DNA of 64,000 nt from Alphaproteobacteria bacterium. Lineage in GTDB: Bacteria > Myxococcota_A > UBA796 > CAJQPC01. The stretch is from contig JACKEV010000009.1 in the NCBI GenBank assembly GCA_020632795.1, positions 1-64,000 on the forward strand, given 5' to 3'. Numbering within the stretch: the first letter of the stretch is position 1; each line of letters starts with the position of its first letter. The notes beneath the pieces were generated by a model. It was not told where the DNA came from, did no database searches, and saw nothing but the letters and a program-made list of their open reading frames with translations. The position numbers and the translations under genes are program-made. Below, piece by piece: positions 1 through 8,268 of this stretch.

Positions 1-1
1 G

Positions 2-379
2 CCCGTGGCGGCGCCCGTCGCGCTGCCCGTGGCGGAGCCCGTCGCGGCCGCACCCGAGGGCCCGCCGGTCGCGGAGCCTGCGGTCGCCGACCCGGAGGTC
101 CAGCCGGCCGTGGCGGAGGAGTCGGCGATCGTCGAGGCCCCCAAGCCTGCGCCGAGCCCGCGCGGCCGGGTCTCGGTGGAGGGCCCGGTCACGGCGACGC
201 TGATCAGCGATCGCGGCCGCCGGCAGCGCCCGGGGCGCGTGCCGACGGGCACCTACCAGCTCGAGTTCAGCTTCGAGGGTGGCGACACGATGACGTTGCC
301 CACGCCGATCACGGTGACCGCGAACCAGACGGTCACCGTGGTCTGCGACCCGATCGCCGCGCTGTGCCGGGTGCGCTGA
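2..379 (+). CDS. C-terminal fragment of a PEGA-like/kinase-associated protein
   Basis: The reading frame is open at the left edge, so this is only the C-terminal part of a longer protein. What is visible is an Ala/Pro/Val-rich low-complexity linker (PVAEP-like repeats, about 50 residues). It is followed by a compact beta-rich domain with the pattern PGRVPTGTYQLEF and a final TVTVVCD...CRVR. Linkers of this type joined to a small PEGA-like domain are common at the C-termini of myxobacterial Ser/Thr kinases and secreted proteins (family knowledge). The kinase part, if any, lies outside the window, so the function is open. Confidence 0.6.
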   Translation, partial: PVAAPVALPVAEPVAAAPEGPPVAEPAVADPEVQPAVAEESAIVEAPKPAPSPRGRVSVEGPVTATLISDRGRRQRPGRVPTGTYQLEFSFEGGDTMTLPTPITVTANQTVTVVCDPIAALCRVR

Positions 380-382
380 GGG

Positions 383-1174
383 CTACCAGTCTTCCTGGAA
401 GTCCCGCTTGCCGCGTCGCCGGCCGCTGCCTTCCTTCTCCTTCTTCTTCTTGCGGCCGCGGTCGGTCCGCCGGCGGTCCCGGTCGGCACCCCAGCCGGCC
501 TCTTCGTTCTCCCAGGGGGGCGTAGCACCCCAGTTGCCGCCGCCACCGCCGTCGAAGTCGCGGGGCGGTGGCCCCTCCCAGCCGTTGCCGCCTCGGGATT
601 CGGGGGGCCCGCGGCGGTGGACCTCAGGCTCGCGAGAGAAGCCGCCACGGCTGGGGCCGTTGCCGCCTCGGTCGCGTCCGCCGGGGCCGCCGCGGTCGGA
701 GTTGTTGAACCCGCCGCGGTCGCGGTCGCCGTAGCCGCCGCGGTCGCCGTAGCCACCGCGGTCGCCATAGCCAGGCCGGCCGCCGCCACCGTCGCTGCGG
801 CTGCGATCACCATAGGCGCCACCGCTCCCGCGGCCGCCGCCGCGTGGGGCGCCCCGACCGCTGAAGCCGCCTCGATCGCGCCCGCTGCCGCTGCCGCCTC
901 GGCCTCGGCCGCTCTCGCCGCTGCCGCTGCGGGCTCGCGCCTCGCGCACGTTGACCCGACGCCCGCCGAGGGACGCGCCGTCCATCACCGCCTGGGCAGC
1001 CGCAGCCTGCTCATCGGATTCATAGGTGACGAAGCCGAAGCCTCGCGACTTTCCGGTGTCCCTGTCGAGGATCACGGTGGCTTCGGTGACCGTTCCGTGG
1101 GGCTCGAAGGCTTCGCGGAGCTCCTGATCGCCCGCGGCCCAGGGGAGACCGCCGACGAAGAGCCTGTTTCCCAT
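383..1174 (-). CDS. RRM-domain RNA-binding protein with RGG/Gly-rich tail
   Basis: The first about 80 residues are one RNA-recognition motif: RNP2 is LFVGGL (residues 4-9) and RNP1 is RGFGFVTY (about 44-51). The remaining about 180 residues are Gly/Arg/Asp/Ser-rich with many RGG and GDRGGYGDR repeats, ending in a Lys/Arg-rich stretch and FQEDW. This is the architecture of bacterial glycine-rich RNA-binding proteins, cytosolic single-stranded RNA binders often linked to cold adaptation (family knowledge). The tail is unusually long for a bacterial RRM protein, and its opposite strands give several long shadow frames. The gene has a leader of about 120 nt with a hairpin, so post-transcriptional control is possible. 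Confidence 0.9.
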   Translation of the reverse strand: MGNRLFVGGLPWAAGDQELREAFEPHGTVTEATVILDRDTGKSRGFGFVTYESDEQAAAAQAVMDGASLGGRRVNVREARARSGSGESGRGRGGSGSGRDRGGFSGRGAPRGGGRGSGGAYGDRSRSDGGGGRPGYGDRGGYGDRGGYGDRDRGGFNNSDRGGPGGRDRGGNGPSRGGFSREPEVHRRGPPESRGGNGWEGPPPRDFDGGGGGNWGATPPWENEEAGWGADRDRRRTDRGRKKKKEKEGSGRRRGKRDFQEDW

Positions 1175-1216
1175 TGTCTCGCTCTGATGTTCTTACGCTG
1201 GAGGGTTGTACGCACA

Positions 1217-1233
1217 CCCCACACAGGGTGGGG
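1217..1233 (-). promoter_or_regulatory. hairpin in the RRM-gene leader
   Basis: The 6-bp arms CCCCAC (1217-1222) and GTGGGG (1228-1233) enclose a 5-nt loop. The hairpin lies about 45 nt upstream of the RRM start, inside the 122-nt gap to the next gene. It is stable and GC-only. Its role (leader structure or upstream terminator) is inference; no U-tract follows on either strand. Confidence 0.35.
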
Positions 1234-1296
1234 CCCCTTCTGAGTACCACCTTTCGGGGGACAACAGAAGCAACAAACTGTCATCCCATCGAAATT

Positions 1297-1905
<609 letters not shown>

Positions 1906-1922
1906 GGGGTCTCCGAACGGGC

Positions 1923-3050
1923 TCAGGGGCTCGGCTCGAGGGCGATGTCGCCGCGCAGGTTGGCGCCGAGCTGGACGAAGAAGGTGTTGGTGGCCGAGGC
2001 GTCGCTGGTGCCGGCCAGCGGGGCGGCGCTCTCGCCGTAGCGGGTGCCCTCGTAGCCCAGGGCGAGGTACACGCGCGGCGGGCCGCCGGCCTTCGACATC
2101 AGCGCGGGTCCGCCGCCGACCTGGAGGGTGGTGACGGCGCTGTCCGCGTCCGTGCGGTCATAGCGGGCGACGTCCACCCGCCCCCAGCCCACCGCCGGCA
2201 GCGCCCGGCCGGTGCGGGCCCAGGCGGAGAGGCCCCCGGGCTCCCGGTCGGCGTCCGCGTCCAGGCCCCACCCGGCGAGCAGCTCGACGCCGCCGGCCGC
2301 GTAGGGGTGCTCCGCGCTGATCCGCAGCCCGACGCGGTGGTTGCGGGCGTACTCGATGCCCAGGGAGCCGCTGCGGGCGACCGCCGAGATCGCGAGCCGC
2401 TCGGCGTCGTCCACGAGGGGCGCGAGCGGCCGCAGGGTGAGCATGGCGGAGACGTCCTGGCCGTCGTTGCGCTCCCGGCGGCGGTAGCCCTCGCCGGACA
2501 TGCCCGCGACGCTGACGGTGGCCAGATCCAGCGGGGCGGTCCAGGCCACCCAGACCCCGAGGTCGGCGCGCTCCATCCACGCGGTGGACAGCGCGAAGGT
2601 GGGCTGGACGGCGGGCAGCCCCCAGGTCCGCTGGCCGTCGACCACCCAGGGGTCGTCGATGAGCCCGGCGGCGCCGGCGAGCCCGAAGCGCCGCCAGTCG
2701 GCGCGGGCCTCGGCGATCTGGAGGCGGGGCAGCAGCGACTCCCCGTCGACGCCCAGGTAGCCGGTCTGTCCGCCGGAGCGCACCGCCTCCACGGCCACCC
2801 GGGCGCTGGCGACGCCGCCGGACCGCAGGCCCAGCTCGGCGCGGGCCCGGGGCAGGGCGAGCTGTCGGGAGAGCCCGACGGCGGGGGTGGTCTGGCTGGC
2901 CTCGCCGGCCAGCTCCAGCCGGACGTTGAGGCAGCTCCCCCGCGGGACGGGCTTCGCGGCGGGGGCGGCCGGGCGGACCGGCGTCAGGAGCCCGGCGGGG
3001 GCGCAGGGCTCGGCGGCCAGCGCGGCCGGCAGCAGCAGCGCGCTGATCAT
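1923..3050 (-). CDS. porin-like outer-membrane protein (unidentified)
   Basis: A short signal peptide (MISALLLPAALAA) precedes a 360-residue protein of alternating hydrophobic/polar segments. These include several Gly-rich amphipathic strands (for example VELLAGWGLD, VGLRISAEH, FFVQLGANL) and no hydrophobic helices. This pattern suits a beta-barrel outer-membrane protein, but I do not recognise the family. The start codon overlaps the stop of the DUF2252 gene by four bases (ATGA), so the two are translationally coupled, with DUF2252 first. Function is unknown. Confidence 0.65.
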   Translation of the reverse strand: MISALLLPAALAAEPCAPAGLLTPVRPAAPAAKPVPRGSCLNVRLELAGEASQTTPAVGLSRQLALPRARAELGLRSGGVASARVAVEAVRSGGQTGYLGVDGESLLPRLQIAEARADWRRFGLAGAAGLIDDPWVVDGQRTWGLPAVQPTFALSTAWMERADLGVWVAWTAPLDLATVSVAGMSGEGYRRRERNDGQDVSAMLTLRPLAPLVDDAERLAISAVARSGSLGIEYARNHRVGLRISAEHPYAAGGVELLAGWGLDADADREPGGLSAWARTGRALPAVGWGRVDVARYDRTDADSAVTTLQVGGGPALMSKAGGPPRVYLALGYEGTRYGESAAPLAGTSDASATNTFFVQLGANLRGDIALEPSP

Positions 3051-4528
3051 CGCAGCCGCTCGGCGCCCAGCAGCGGCCCGTGGCGGTCGAGGGCGTCCAG
3101 GAACAGGGCGTAGTCGGCCATGCAGCGCTCCAGATCGGCGCGGGCCACCTCGACCCGCTCCGCGACGAAGGCGTCCTGTCGGCCCTCCAGCTCGCGGGCC
3201 AGGGCGTCGAGCGCCGCGCCCCCGGAGGCCGTGGGGGCGCGGGCGTGGGCGCCGGCCAGGGTGCGCCCGATGAACGCGGCCAGGAGGTCGAGGTCCTCAG
3301 GGCCCACGTCGCCGTCCGCCCAGTCGTCGAGGATGTCCCCGTGGTCGAAGCCCTGGTTCCAGCTCGTCCAGCTCACCATCTTGAAGACCTGGTCGCCGTC
3401 GTGGAGGCCGAGGGTGCGGGCGTCGGCGTCGGGGCGGGTCCACAGCAGGCGCGGGGCCTGCTCGATGCGTGCGGCGTTGTCGTTGAACAGGCCCGGCAGG
3501 GTGGGGCGCAGGCCCGGCGCGGGGGCGGGGTCGACCACCTCGCGCACGACGGCCAGGGCGTCGTCCTCGGGGCCCTCCGCCCCGGTGTCCCAGAGCACGA
3601 CGTAGCGGACGGCGGGCAGGGACGCGACGCCGGAGCCGTAGCGCCGCACCGCGTCCAGCACCCGGAAGCCCTCGGGGCCGCGCGCGGCGATCCCGGCGGC
3701 CAGGCGGTCGAGCTGCTGCGCCTCGGTCATGGTCAGCGCGAGCATGCCCTCCATCGCGTCGTCCAGCGCGGGGTCCCGGCTCAGCGTGAGCGCGCCCGTG
3801 GCCTCGTCGGGGGCGGCGTAGCGGAAGAGCTTCTTGCGGATGGGGCCCTCCTCCTCGGCCTCCTCGATGAGGCGCGCGACGATGTCGCCGTCGGCCAGGG
3901 GATCCTCGGAGATGGGTGCTGCGGCCGGCCCCCCGGCGTCCAGGCGCGCGATCTCGTCGGCGTAGCCCCACGCCAGGGCGGAGACCGCCGCGTCGGTGCA
4001 GGCTGCGTCGCAGCCCTCCAGCCCCGCCGAGAGCACCCCCAGCCCGGTGGCCGCCCGGCGCAGGTCCAGCAGGTAGGGGCCGAAGGCGCTGCCGTCCAGG
4101 TCGTTGAAGTCGATGAAGACGTCGTCGGGCCAGTCCTCCCGGGCGAGGGCCGCGTCGGGCCCCGGGCCGTCGCCCGGCATGAAGGTGCCCAGGTTCTCGG
4201 GGTGGGGGTCGCCCACCAGCAGCACCTCGGCCGCGACGGGCTCGGTCAGGAAGGCCGTGGGGGTCCGCGCGGTGCCCGCCCGCCCGATGTCCTTGAAGAA
4301 GACCCCGGCGGTGCCCCGCATGAAGTCGTAGGGGTCGTCGGCCATCGTGGCGTACTTGGCCGCCAGCAGCGCGTGGTCCCGGGACAGCCAGATCTGGTTG
4401 TCCTGGATCAGGGCGTCGACGAGCCAGGAGCGTCGGGCGTCGTCGGGCTCCACGGGCGCGCACGCGCCAGCCCCGCAGGCCAGCGGGACCAGGAGCAGGC
4501 AGAGCGGCAGAGAGGGGCGGTCAAGCAT
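3047..4528 (-). CDS. DUF2252 family lipoprotein
   Basis: A signal peptide with candidate lipobox cysteines (C18 or C23) is followed by the DUF2252 signature: FMRG (69-72), GDPHPENLG (106-114), DFNDLD (140-145) and DLRR (155-158). The histidine and aspartate motifs resemble those of aminoglycoside-kinase folds (family knowledge; DUF2252 has no settled reaction). The length of 493 aa is slightly above the family norm because of the export signal. An exported DUF2252 is unusual, since ATP would be absent in the periplasm. It is coupled by ATGA overlap to the porin-like gene. Confidence 0.8.
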   Translation of the reverse strand: MLDRPSLPLCLLLVPLACGAGACAPVEPDDARRSWLVDALIQDNQIWLSRDHALLAAKYATMADDPYDFMRGTAGVFFKDIGRAGTARTPTAFLTEPVAAEVLLVGDPHPENLGTFMPGDGPGPDAALAREDWPDDVFIDFNDLDGSAFGPYLLDLRRAATGLGVLSAGLEGCDAACTDAAVSALAWGYADEIARLDAGGPAAAPISEDPLADGDIVARLIEEAEEEGPIRKKLFRYAAPDEATGALTLSRDPALDDAMEGMLALTMTEAQQLDRLAAGIAARGPEGFRVLDAVRRYGSGVASLPAVRYVVLWDTGAEGPEDDALAVVREVVDPAPAPGLRPTLPGLFNDNAARIEQAPRLLWTRPDADARTLGLHDGDQVFKMVSWTSWNQGFDHGDILDDWADGDVGPEDLDLLAAFIGRTLAGAHARAPTASGGAALDALARELEGRQDAFVAERVEVARADLERCMADYALFLDALDRHGPLLGAERLR

Positions 4529-4594
4529 CGGCCGCCCGATCTATTCATGCCCCGGTGGCTCCCCGGTGAAGGCGAGGTGACGATTCAGCGGCAG

Positions 4595-5686
4595 CTATTC
4601 GAGGGCGCAGCCGCCGTGGATTGAGAGCGCGTTGGCCTCGGCCTCGGTGAGGGTGACGAGGCCCTCGCCGCCGTCGCTGGCCCCGGCCGACCAGCCCACG
4701 GTGGAGCCGCCCGCCGACAGGATCACGGCCGAGAACAGCTCGGTGGGGCCGGGCACCCAGACCATCACGGCCGCCTGGGTCTCGCTGTGGCAGGCCGCGT
4801 ACGAGGGCACGTCGCCGTCGCTGTAGCCGCCGGAGGCGTCGGCGTCGATGTAGGCCAGCGGGATCTCGATGGCGCCGGGGAACTCGCCGTTGGGGTCGAA
4901 GTGGTCGCTGGGGGGCTCGCCGGACGCGGTGACCGACCAGCTCTCGCCCAGCGGCCCGTCGTGGATCACCGACGAGGGCGGGTTGCCCTCAAACGCCGTC
5001 GTGGGCAGCACGATGAGGCCCATCGTCGAGACGTCGATCTCCCCGTCGTAGGTGCCGCCGATGGTCAGCTCCTCCACGGGCCAGAGGGTGGCGGGCAGGG
5101 GGATGGCGTCGATGCCGTAGACCGTCGGCGGGCCGCCCTCGAAGTCGAGCTGCACGGCGTTCCAGCCGTTGCGCAGGCCGAGCAGCAGGAGCTGCTGGGG
5201 CACGTCGCCGTCCAGGTACACCGCCCAGGGCAGGCCGGCGGCCACGTAGGTCTCGTCGCCGCTGCGCTCGCCGTCGCTGTCGGCGTCGACGTGGAGGGTG
5301 GGCACGTAGAACGCCCACAGCAGGTTGGGGAACTGGTTGGGGTCCAGCTCGAAGAGGTCCGCGGCGGGCGGCGTGGGCACCTCGATGTCCTGGGACGCGG
5401 CGCTGACCTCCACGGAGGCGATCACGTCGCCCTCCAGGGGGGTGTCGGCGGGCAGCAGCCAGGTGAGGCTCAGCGTGGTGCCTTCCCAGGACCCGTCGAT
5501 GTCGAAGGTGAGGGTGGTCCACTCCACGGAGGTGTCGTCGGTGGCGGTGTCGTCCTCGGTGGCGGTGTCGTCCTCGGTGGCGGTGTCGTCGACGGCGGTG
5601 TCGTCGCCGCCGCTGGTGTCGTCCGTATCGTCCTTGTCGCTGGTGCAGCCCGCCGTCACGGCGAGCAGGATCAGGAGGGTGCGCAT
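4595..5686 (-). CDS. Asp/Thr-linker lipoprotein of unknown function
   Basis: The start at 5686 (MRTLLILLAVTAGC) is preferred over an upstream ATG at 5716. It is preceded by GAGGAG (5692-5697) and gives a clean lipobox TAGC. The next about 40 residues are a DDTATEDDT repeat linker, the usual spacer of this genome's lipoproteins. The remaining about 300 residues are beta-rich with no motif I recognise. One stretch (DADSDGERSGDETY) could bind calcium. It is the last gene before the repeat block. Confidence 0.8.
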   Translation of the reverse strand: MRTLLILLAVTAGCTSDKDDTDDTSGGDDTAVDDTATEDDTATEDDTATDDTSVEWTTLTFDIDGSWEGTTLSLTWLLPADTPLEGDVIASVEVSAASQDIEVPTPPAADLFELDPNQFPNLLWAFYVPTLHVDADSDGERSGDETYVAAGLPWAVYLDGDVPQQLLLLGLRNGWNAVQLDFEGGPPTVYGIDAIPLPATLWPVEELTIGGTYDGEIDVSTMGLIVLPTTAFEGNPPSSVIHDGPLGESWSVTASGEPPSDHFDPNGEFPGAIEIPLAYIDADASGGYSDGDVPSYAACHSETQAAVMVWVPGPTELFSAVILSAGGSTVGWSAGASDGGEGLVTLTEAEANALSIHGGCALE

Positions 5687-5782
5687 GTCGTCTCCTCGGG
5701 TGCGCGTCCTCCTCAAAGGTAGCTGTTTTCGGGGCGGGTGGTGCTGATCGGGCGCAGGGGTGGCTGCCTTGGCGGTTCGTGG

Positions 5783-5905
5783 GCGCTCGATGCTTGAGGC
5801 GTCGTCGGGGGGGCGCTCGATGGATGGGGCGGTGTCAGGGGTGCGCTCGATGCTTGGGGCGTCGTGGTGTGGGTGCGCTCGATGCTTGGGGCGTCGTCGT
5901 CACCC
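5783..5905 (+). repeat. tandem array of about 30-bp units (left)
   Basis: Four imperfect units starting GCGCTCGATGCTTGGGGCG begin at 5783, 5813, 5843 and 5875 (period 30, 30, 32). The same units recur in inverse orientation at 7003-7166, so the arrays form the outer arms of a large inverted repeat. No coding function is supported. Confidence 0.85.
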
Positions 5906-5936
5906 GGAACAACGCCCCTGCGCCCTCCCGGCTCCG

Positions 5937-6060
5937 AGGGCCGTGATCGTGGGACCGTTCGTCGGGCTCCGTCACGGAGCCCTCCTCTCTCGGCTTCGCA
6001 TCGGGCTCCGTTCGTCCGAGAACTCCCGCCCTCGCTCAGACGTCCCTCGATCACGGCCCT
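5937..6060 (+). repeat. palindromic module, copy 1
   Basis: This 124-bp segment is bounded by an 18-bp terminal inverted repeat (5937-5954 and 6043-6060; left arm AGGGCCGTGATCGTGGGA, one mismatch). It contains an internal near-perfect 19-bp palindrome at 5964-5982 (GGGCTCC..GGAGCCC). Similarity to copies 2 and 3 extends outside the terminal repeats, from about 5900 to about 6110. There is no reading frame that looks like protein. Confidence 0.85.
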
Positions 6061-6136
6061 CTGCGCCTGCGGGCTCCGGGGCTTCGAGGGGGTTCGGAAG
6101 GTCAGGCCGAAGGCACCAGCGTGTACCGTACCGGTG

Positions 6137-6214
6137 AGCTGGGCGTCCCGAAGAGCTGGGCGTCCCGAAGAGCTGGGCGTCCCGAAGAGCTGGGCGTCCC
6201 GAAGAGCTGGGCGT
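6137..6214 (+). repeat. 17-bp tandem repeat array A
   Basis: Four exact copies of AGCTGGGCGTCCCGAAG (starting 6137, 6154, 6171, 6188) and a partial fifth copy follow the downstream end of module copy 1. The period is 17, not a multiple of three, so a translated repeat protein would cycle through all frames; this argues against coding. Confidence 0.9.
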
Positions 6215-6291
6215 CGTCGTGGTGTGGGTACGCTCGATGCCTGGGGCGTCGTCGTCACCCGGAACAACGCCCCTGCGCCCTCCCGGCTCCG

Positions 6292-6426
6292 AGGGCCGTG
6301 ATCGTGGGACCGTTCGTCGGGCTCCATCACGGAGCCCTCCTCTCTCGGCTTCGCATCGGCCTCCAGGCATCGGCCCCGCTCTGGAGGAGTCGCGGCCTCG
6401 CTCAGACGTCCCTCGATCACGGCCCT
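6292..6426 (+). repeat. palindromic module, copy 2 (direct)
   Basis: This is the second copy of the module, in the same orientation as copy 1, with the 18-bp terminal inverted repeats at 6292-6309 and 6409-6426. Its centre (about 6357-6395) differs from copy 1, while both flanks are almost identical. One about 30-bp unit precedes it (about 6231) and the second 17-bp array follows it. Confidence 0.85.
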
Positions 6427-6502
6427 CTGCGCCTGCGGGCTCCGGGGCTTCGAGGGGGTTCGGAAGGTCAGGCCGAAGGCACCAGCGTGGATCGTACCGG
6501 TG

Positions 6503-6655
6503 AGCTGGGCGTCCCGAAGAGCTGGGCGTCCCGAAGAGCTAGGCGTCCCGAAGAGCTGGGCGTCCCGAAGAGCTGGGCGTCCCGAAGAGCTGGGCGTCCC
6601 GAAGAGCTGGGCGTCCCGAAGAGCTGGGCGTCCCGGTGAGCTGGGCGTCCCGAAG
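6503..6655 (+). repeat. 17-bp tandem repeat array B
   Basis: Nine head-to-tail copies of the 17-bp unit occupy 153 bp. Units 3 and 8 carry single or double substitutions and the others are identical. It sits at the same place relative to module copy 2 as array A does to copy 1. There are no spacers, so it is not a CRISPR. Confidence 0.92.
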
Positions 6656-6714
6656 AGCGGGAGGTATCGGCCGATGCAGTCCGGTAGCCCCCAGGCGTTC
6701 CAGCCTCAGTGTGA

Positions 6715-6755
6715 AGTCAGCCAGCAACCATCGAAGTCAGCCAACAACCATCGTA
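6715..6755 (+). repeat. 20-bp direct repeat between modules
   Basis: Two adjacent copies of AGTCAGCCAGCAACCATCGA-like sequence (second copy with A for G) lie in the slightly more AT-rich spacer between module copies 2 and 3. No gene is seen here. Confidence 0.7.
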
Positions 6756-6841
6756 ACAACCCCCCCAACCCCTGTTGTCCGCGGGTGCCTCCCTGCCCGA
6801 GGTCCCGGACCCCCCGGAAGCCCCGGAGTCCGCAGGCGCAG

Positions 6842-6964
6842 AGGGCCGTGATCGAGGGACGTCTGAGCGAGGGCGGGAGTCATGGACAGACGGAGCCCGA
6901 TGCGAAGCCGAGAGAGGAGGGCTCCGTGATGGAGCCCGACGAACGGTCCCACGATCACGGCCCT
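6842..6964 (-). repeat. palindromic module, copy 3 (inverted)
   Basis: This third copy is in the opposite orientation to copies 1 and 2, with the 18-bp terminal inverted repeats at 6842-6859 and 6947-6964. Similarity continues outward on both sides (about 6785-7000), so copies 1 and 3 form inverted arms of over 300 bp around copy 2. Confidence 0.85.
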
Positions 6965-7002
6965 CGGAGCCGGGAGGACGCAGGGGCGTACGCTGGGGTG
7001 AC

Positions 7003-7166
7003 GACGACGCCTCAAGCATCGAGCGCCCCCCCGACGCCGCCCCAAGCATCGAGCCCCCCGACGACGCCTCAAGCATCGAGCGCCCCCCTGACGCCGCCCC
7101 AAGCATCGAGCCCCCCCGACGCCGCCCCAAGCATCGAGCCCCCCGACGCCCCAAGCATCAAGCCCT
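7003..7166 (-). repeat. tandem array of about 30-bp units (right, inverted)
   Basis: Six units carrying AAGCATCGAGC (at 7014, 7044, 7071, 7101, 7129; the last is AAGCATCAAGC at 7153) have periods of 24-30 bp. They are the reverse complement of the left array and close the repeat block. The adjacent coding gene starts immediately after it. Confidence 0.85.
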
Positions 7167-7180
7167 CCCAAGCGCGCAAG

Positions 7181-7531
7181 TCACTCCCGCGACCAACACC
7201 GAAACGACGCTTCTACCGTCGATCCACAAGCCAGCGCCACCGCCTCGTAGTCGAACCCCTCCAACTCCCGGAGCCACCGGAACAGGTCCAGCGCCTCCAC
7301 CTGCCCGTTCGGCACCGCGCAGCCGCCCGCCTCGTCGATGAAGAGCCAGAAGAGGTCCTCCCCGAAGGGGCCGTCGGCCGTGGTGACGATGCCGACCTCG
7401 CGCAGGGTCGCCCAGCGGGCCTGCTCGACGAGCCGGGCGCCCCTGTAGCGACGCACGCCGTCGGCGTCGACCTCGAAGCGGGGGGCGGGAGGGGACAGGC
7501 GCTCCAGCAGCCCGTTCAGCCATTCCATCAT
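7181..7531 (-). CDS. 116-aa conserved hypothetical protein
   Basis: The start MMEWLNG at 7531 is chosen because AGGAGG lies 6 nt upstream and the frame then covers all the plausible protein. The sequence is acidic and soluble, with blocks REVGIVTTADGPFGEDLFW and EALDLFRWLRELEGFDYEAV. It resembles a small family of bacterial unknowns with a D-GPF-ED-F pattern (from memory, unnamed). Its start codons overlap the stop of the metallo-hydrolase gene (TGA inside ATGATG), so it is the third, coupled gene of the TetR operon. It directly abuts the repeat block. Confidence 0.8.
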   Translation of the reverse strand: MMEWLNGLLERLSPPAPRFEVDADGVRRYRGARLVEQARWATLREVGIVTTADGPFGEDLFWLFIDEAGGCAVPNGQVEALDLFRWLRELEGFDYEAVALACGSTVEASFRCWSRE

Positions 7532-8268
7532 GGGGACCTCCTTTGGATCGCGTAGCGCCGCCCCTGGGTCAGAGGCTCGATGGCGCTGTCCGTGGGCGCG
7601 AAGAAGTCGGTGAAGTGGACCAGGCGCATCCGGGCGCGCAGGTCGGCGGGCAGGGACGCCAGCCGCTCGTAGGGGGTGTGCACGCCGAGGTTGGTCTCGT
7701 GGACGATGAGGTCCGCCGGGGCCAGCCAGTCGATGAGGCCGGGGTCGAAGTCGGTGTCCGCGCTGTAGCCCCAGCGCACCCCGTCGGCCTGGACCCGCAG
7801 CGCCGTGGTGGGGACGTGGTGCCGGGTCATGCGGGCCTCCACCCGGAAGCCCGCCGCCTCCACCGCCCCGTCCAGGCGCAGCGGGTGGGCCTCGAAGAAG
7901 TCCTCGAAGCCCAGGCGGCGCACGCCGCCGTCCGGCGCCAGCAGCCGGTCCATGCCCGGGGCCAGGCGCTCCCACAGCCGCCCGAGCACCGTCGGGTGGG
8001 CCCACACCGGCAGCCGCCGCCCCAGGACGAAGTGGAAGAAGAAGGCCAGCGGCTCCAGCCCGGAGCAGTGGTCGGCGTGGAGGTGGGTGAGCAGCACCCC
8101 GTCGAGCTGGTCGACGTCCACGCCCGCGTCGGACTCGGTCAGCATCTTGCGGAGGGGGTGGGGGCAGTCCACCAGCAGGCGGCCCCCCTCGGCCTCCAGC
8201 AGGAACGAGGTCGAGTACCAGCGCGCCGAGAAGGCGTCGCCCACCCCGAGCGGCACGAAGGACAGCAT
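7528..8268 (-). CDS. metallo-beta-lactamase-fold hydrolase
   Basis: The protein is 246 aa from ATG 8268. The zinc signature THLHADH is at residues 61-67 (H62, H64, D66, H67), followed by later ligands in MTRHHVP (about 147-153), SADTDFD (about 169-175) and VHETNL (about 189-194). The spacing is that of RNase Z / arylsulfatase-like MBL enzymes, cytosolic and without signal peptide. The substrate cannot be told. Start and stop overlap the TetR and 116-aa genes respectively (ATGA in both cases), so it is probably controlled by that TetR protein. Confidence 0.88.
   Translation of the reverse strand: MLSFVPLGVGDAFSARWYSTSFLLEAEGGRLLVDCPHPLRKMLTESDAGVDVDQLDGVLLTHLHADHCSGLEPLAFFFHFVLGRRLPVWAHPTVLGRLWERLAPGMDRLLAPDGGVRRLGFEDFFEAHPLRLDGAVEAAGFRVEARMTRHHVPTTALRVQADGVRWGYSADTDFDPGLIDWLAPADLIVHETNLGVHTPYERLASLPADLRARMRLVHFTDFFAPTDSAIEPLTQGRRYAIQRRSP

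Noticed and set aside
6503..6655. CRISPR array
   Set aside because: The 17-bp units are directly adjacent with no spacers, and no cas gene is present.
7158..7523. 121-codon minus-strand frame ending inside the repeat array
   Set aside because: It overlaps the 116-aa gene in another frame and runs Arg/Gly/Pro-rich; the 7181-7531 frame has the ribosome binding site and the protein-like composition.
5760..7555. Several overlapping frames of 90-350 codons in the repeat block
   Set aside because: They arise from GC-rich repeats with few stops. The repeat periods (17 and about 30 with gaps) do not keep a frame, and both strands give equally long frames.
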